This document shows positions 4,645 to 6,676 of a stretch of 6,676 nucleotides of DNA, piece after piece; within the stretch, counting starts at the first letter, position 1; each line of letters begins with the position of its first letter. The position numbers and the translations under genes are program-made. The notes under the pieces are model-generated. The model was not told the origin of the DNA and did not search any database. It saw only the letters and a program-made list of their open reading frames with translations. The stretch spans positions 1 through 6,676 of the forward strand of contig WGAK01000100.1 in the NCBI GenBank assembly GCA_015494815.1, in the 5' to 3' direction. The DNA comes from Anaerolineales bacterium (GTDB lineage Bacteria; Chloroflexota; Anaerolineae; Anaerolineales; DRMV01).

Positions 4645-5391
4645 ATGTGGATACTCCTGGGCCTTATCTTTGGATTGGCCATCTTGTTTTCCATGCTGGG
4701 CCTGGGCGGCGCGATGGTGTACAACCCGCTCATGCTCGCGTTCGGCTACGACTTCAAGACGGTGGTAGCCCCCACGGGATTGCTGCTCAACGGCTTGACC
4801 GCCTTCTCGGCGGCGTGGGTCTATTTTCGCCGCGGGCTCATTGACTTCTCGGTGGGTGTTCCGCTGACCGTGGCCGCGGCTCTGGGAGCGCCGGTGGGCG
4901 CCTGGTTCGCCCAGTGGGTGCCGACGCGCACATTGTTGCTCGTGTTCGCGGGCGTGGTGGGGCTGACAGGCGCGCATATGCTGCTCCAAAGCCGTCGCCC
5001 TGAGGCCGCGGTACGCGTGCGGGGAACCCCCTGGACGCGCGCGCTGCTGGGCTTGATGGTCGGCTCGACCGTGGGGGCCCTGGCGGGGATGTTGGGCATT
5101 GGCGGCGGCTTCTTGTTCGTGCCCTTGCTGGTGGCCTTAGGGTATCCCACCAAGGTCGCCGCGGCGACGACGGCTTTGGCCGTGGTGTTTTCCTCGTTTA
5201 GCGGCCTGCTGGGACACTGGGCCGTGGGGCATTGGGAGCCGCGGTTGATGCTGGGGGCTTCGGTGGCGGTGGTGGTCGGTTCGCAACTCGGCGCTCGCCT
5301 GATGGCTTCGCATCGGCTGCAAAGCCACCATCTGAAGCGGATGTTTGGCGTGGTGCTGTTGCTGATTGCCGCGAAATTCATCCTGGCCTGA
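4645..5391 (+). CDS. TauE/SafE-family sulfite/sulfonate exporter (DUF81)
   Basis: Integral membrane protein of 248 residues, about 8 TM helices (near 2-20, 40-60, 67-90, 95-114, 132-152, 170-190, 200-220, 231-247). The family's internal duplication shows in paired motifs GLGGAMVYNPLM (19-30) and GIGGGFLFVPLLV (151-163), each followed by an APTGLLLN/AATTALAV helix. A positively charged loop (SRRPEAAVRVRG, 116-127) joins the halves. Family members move sulfite, sulfoacetate, thiosulfate or other sulfur oxyanions across the cytoplasmic membrane. The rhodanese just upstream points to export of sulfite or a related product. The start has only a weak upstream GGTGG, consistent with the hairpin 17 bases ahead or with coupling. 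Substrate and direction are inferred; some homologues import. Confidence 0.92.
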   Translation: MWILLGLIFGLAILFSMLGLGGAMVYNPLMLAFGYDFKTVVAPTGLLLNGLTAFSAAWVYFRRGLIDFSVGVPLTVAAALGAPVGAWFAQWVPTRTLLLVFAGVVGLTGAHMLLQSRRPEAAVRVRGTPWTRALLGLMVGSTVGALAGMLGIGGGFLFVPLLVALGYPTKVAAATTALAVVFSSFSGLLGHWAVGHWEPRLMLGASVAVVVGSQLGARLMASHRLQSHHLKRMFGVVLLLIAAKFILA

Positions 5392-5400
5392 GTCGTGGGG

Positions 5401-5440
5401 TACAATGAAGGCCGGCCTTCGGTCACGCCGAAGGCGGAGG
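5401..5440 (+). promoter_or_regulatory. rarA leader: possible -10, hairpin and Shine-Dalgarno
   Basis: TACAAT (5401-5406) could be a -10 box, but no good -35 lies 16-18 bp upstream, so the promoter is weak evidence. GCCTTCGG (5415-5422) and CCGAAGGC (5428-5435) form a perfect 8-bp stem with a 5-nt loop. The stem ends exactly where GGAGG (5436-5440) begins, seven bases before the ATG. The arrangement may influence ribosome access; it has no T-tract and is not called a terminator. Confidence 0.5.
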
Positions 5441-5447
5441 TGTCGTC

Positions 5448-6676
5448 ATGGGCCCCGATTTGTTCGACCACGCCCAGGCCCGAGAGGCCGCCCGCCACCA
5501 GCCCTTGGCCGCCAGGCTGCGCCCCCGCACGCTGGACGAGTTCGTGGGGCAGGAGCATCTGGTCGGGCCGGGCAAGCCCTTGCGTCGCGCCATCGAGCAG
5601 GGCCGGGGCATCCCCTCGCTGGTTTTGTGGGGGCCGCCGGGCACGGGCAAGACCACCCTGGCGCACCTGCTGGCCCGCTCATGGCGGGCGCACTTCATCG
5701 CCCTGTCCGCGGTGCTGGCGGGCAAAGCCGACCTGGTGCGGGCCATCGAAACCGCGCGCGAGCAGCGCAAGTACCACGCCCGGCCCACGGTGTTGTTCGT
5801 CGACGAGGTGCACCGCTGGAATAAGGCCCAGCAGGACGCGCTGTTGCCCTTCGTCGAAGACGGCACGCTGATTTTCATCGGCGCGACCACCGAGAACCCG
5901 TACTTCGAGGTCATCGCGGCCCTCATCTCCCGCTCGCAGGTGTTCACCCTGCAGCCTTTGCGTCGCGAGCACATTCGCACCCTGCTGACACGCGCCCTTA
6001 CCGACCCGCGCGGCTACGGCGGTCAGGCCGTGGCGGTGACCGACGACGCGCTGGACTTCCTGGCCCAGGCCGCGGGGGGCGATGCCCGCCGCGCGCTCAA
6101 CGCCCTGGAGTTGGCCGTGGAAAGCGCGCCCGCGGACGCGCAGGGCCGGCGTCATGTGGACCTGGCCTGGGTGCAGGCCGTGTTGCAGCAGCGGGCCGTG
6201 CGTTACGACAAGCGCGGGGACGCGCACTACGACACCATCTCCGCGTTCATCAAGTCGGTGCGCGGCTCGGACCCCGACGCCGCGCTCTACTGGCTGGCCG
6301 TGATGCTGGAAGCCGGTGAGGACCCGCGGTTCATCCTGCGACGTTTGCTCATCCTGGCCGCGGAAGACATCGGCCTGGCCGACCCGCAGGCCCTGGTGCA
6401 CACCGTGGCCGCCGCGCAGGCCTTCGACCGGGTGGGGCTGCCCGAAGGGCGCTATCACCTGGCCCAGGCCACCCTCTACTTAGCCACCGCGCCCAAGTCC
6501 AACAGCACCAAGGCCATCTTCGCGGCCCAGGACTTCGTGCGCGAGCACGGGGTCGGGCCGGTTCCGACGCATCTGCAAGACAGCCACCGGGATGGCAAGG
6601 CCCTGGGCCACGGCCAGGGCTACCGTTACCCCCACGATGAGCCGGGCCACTTCGTGCGGCAGGTCTATCGCCCCCC
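5448..6676 (+). CDS. rarA: Replication-associated recombination protein A (AAA+ ATPase), C-terminus cut
   Basis: RarA/MgsA/WRNIP1 protein, a clamp-loader-like AAA+ ATPase that acts at stalled replication forks with SSB. 409 residues are visible to the window edge; the family is about 420-450, so only the extreme C-terminus is missing. Order: N-terminal PLAARLRPRTLDEFVGQEHLVG (19-40); Walker A GPPGTGKTT (62-70); Walker B VLFVDEVHRWNKAQQDALLPFVEDG (115-139, DEVHR box); sensor 1 GATTENP (145-151); sensor 2 GDARRALN (211-218); tetramerisation region YDTISAFIKSVRGSDPDAALYWLA (261-284), diagnostic of RarA against RuvB or DnaX; and EDIGLADPQAL (306-315). GGAGG seven bases upstream fixes the start. 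It follows the exporter by 56 bp on the same strand, but no functional link is apparent. All key residues are intact. Confidence 0.97.
   Translation, partial: MGPDLFDHAQAREAARHQPLAARLRPRTLDEFVGQEHLVGPGKPLRRAIEQGRGIPSLVLWGPPGTGKTTLAHLLARSWRAHFIALSAVLAGKADLVRAIETAREQRKYHARPTVLFVDEVHRWNKAQQDALLPFVEDGTLIFIGATTENPYFEVIAALISRSQVFTLQPLRREHIRTLLTRALTDPRGYGGQAVAVTDDALDFLAQAAGGDARRALNALELAVESAPADAQGRRHVDLAWVQAVLQQRAVRYDKRGDAHYDTISAFIKSVRGSDPDAALYWLAVMLEAGEDPRFILRRLLILAAEDIGLADPQALVHTVAAAQAFDRVGLPEGRYHLAQATLYLATAPKSNSTKAIFAAQDFVREHGVGPVPTHLQDSHRDGKALGHGQGYRYPHDEPGHFVRQVYRP

Noticed and set aside
4144..4989. 281-residue minus-strand frame across the rhodanese and exporter genes
   Set aside because: Antisense shadow: it overlaps two well-supported genes and is a His/Arg/Gln-rich sequence without motifs.
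3785..5391. Arsenic resistance operon
   Set aside because: Only the CVC motif points that way. The partner genes are a rhodanese and a TauE/SafE exporter; no arsenate reductase or arsenite pump gene is in view.
4596..5435. Rho-independent terminators at the two hairpins
   Set aside because: Neither stem is followed by a T-run, and both lie directly before downstream start codons on the same strand.
5679..6458. 259-residue minus-strand frame inside rarA
   Set aside because: It lies opposite an intact RarA reading frame with all catalytic motifs and has no plausible product.

Overview
The window is GC-rich bacterial DNA holding six clear protein genes in two divergent blocks, plus an unusually dense set of short tandem and palindromic repeats between them. 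Several features recall Chloroflexota of the Anaerolineae type: 7-bp arrays of the GTCAGTG/GTTAGTG kind, an 8-bp array, a GAGATTGCTTCG-type palindromic repeat, high GC, and near-consensus TTGACA promoters with strong GGAGG ribosome sites. That placement is an inference from general familiarity; no marker gene in the window fixes the taxon.

Left block, minus strand, read from 3331 down to the left edge: a PadR-family repressor, a LolD/MacB-type ABC ATPase and a large FtsX-type ABC permease that runs off the left edge. The order suggests an efflux or envelope-export system under its own PadR repressor. The repressor promoter at 3361-3389 is overlapped by two tandem copies of TACAT-N7-ATGTA, a good candidate autoregulatory operator. 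Both ABC genes start with the same composite leader (heptamer array, purine-rich Shine-Dalgarno, G-rich spacer, ATG), and the C-terminal 33 residues of the PadR protein are themselves written in heptamer repeat.

The divergent gap at 3332-3784 holds the PadR promoter and operator, a heptamer remnant (3498-3532), an imperfect long inverted repeat with internal hairpins (3537-3654), a small palindrome (3694-3708) and a strong sigma-70 promoter (TTGACA, 17 bp, TATGAT) for the right block.

Right block, plus strand: an ArsR-family regulator with a CVC motif, a single-domain rhodanese overlapping it by ATGA, and a TauE/SafE-type sulfite/sulfonate exporter preceded by a perfect 15-bp-arm hairpin. 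Together they look like a sulfur-stress unit: the regulator senses a thiophilic ligand (reactive sulfur or a metalloid), the rhodanese moves sulfane sulfur, and the exporter removes sulfite or a related anion. Downstream lies rarA, a replication-fork AAA+ ATPase, cut by the right edge a short way before its expected end. It has its own hairpin-plus-Shine-Dalgarno leader and is probably functionally unrelated.

No rRNA, tRNA, CRISPR array, transposase or clear rho-independent terminator was found.
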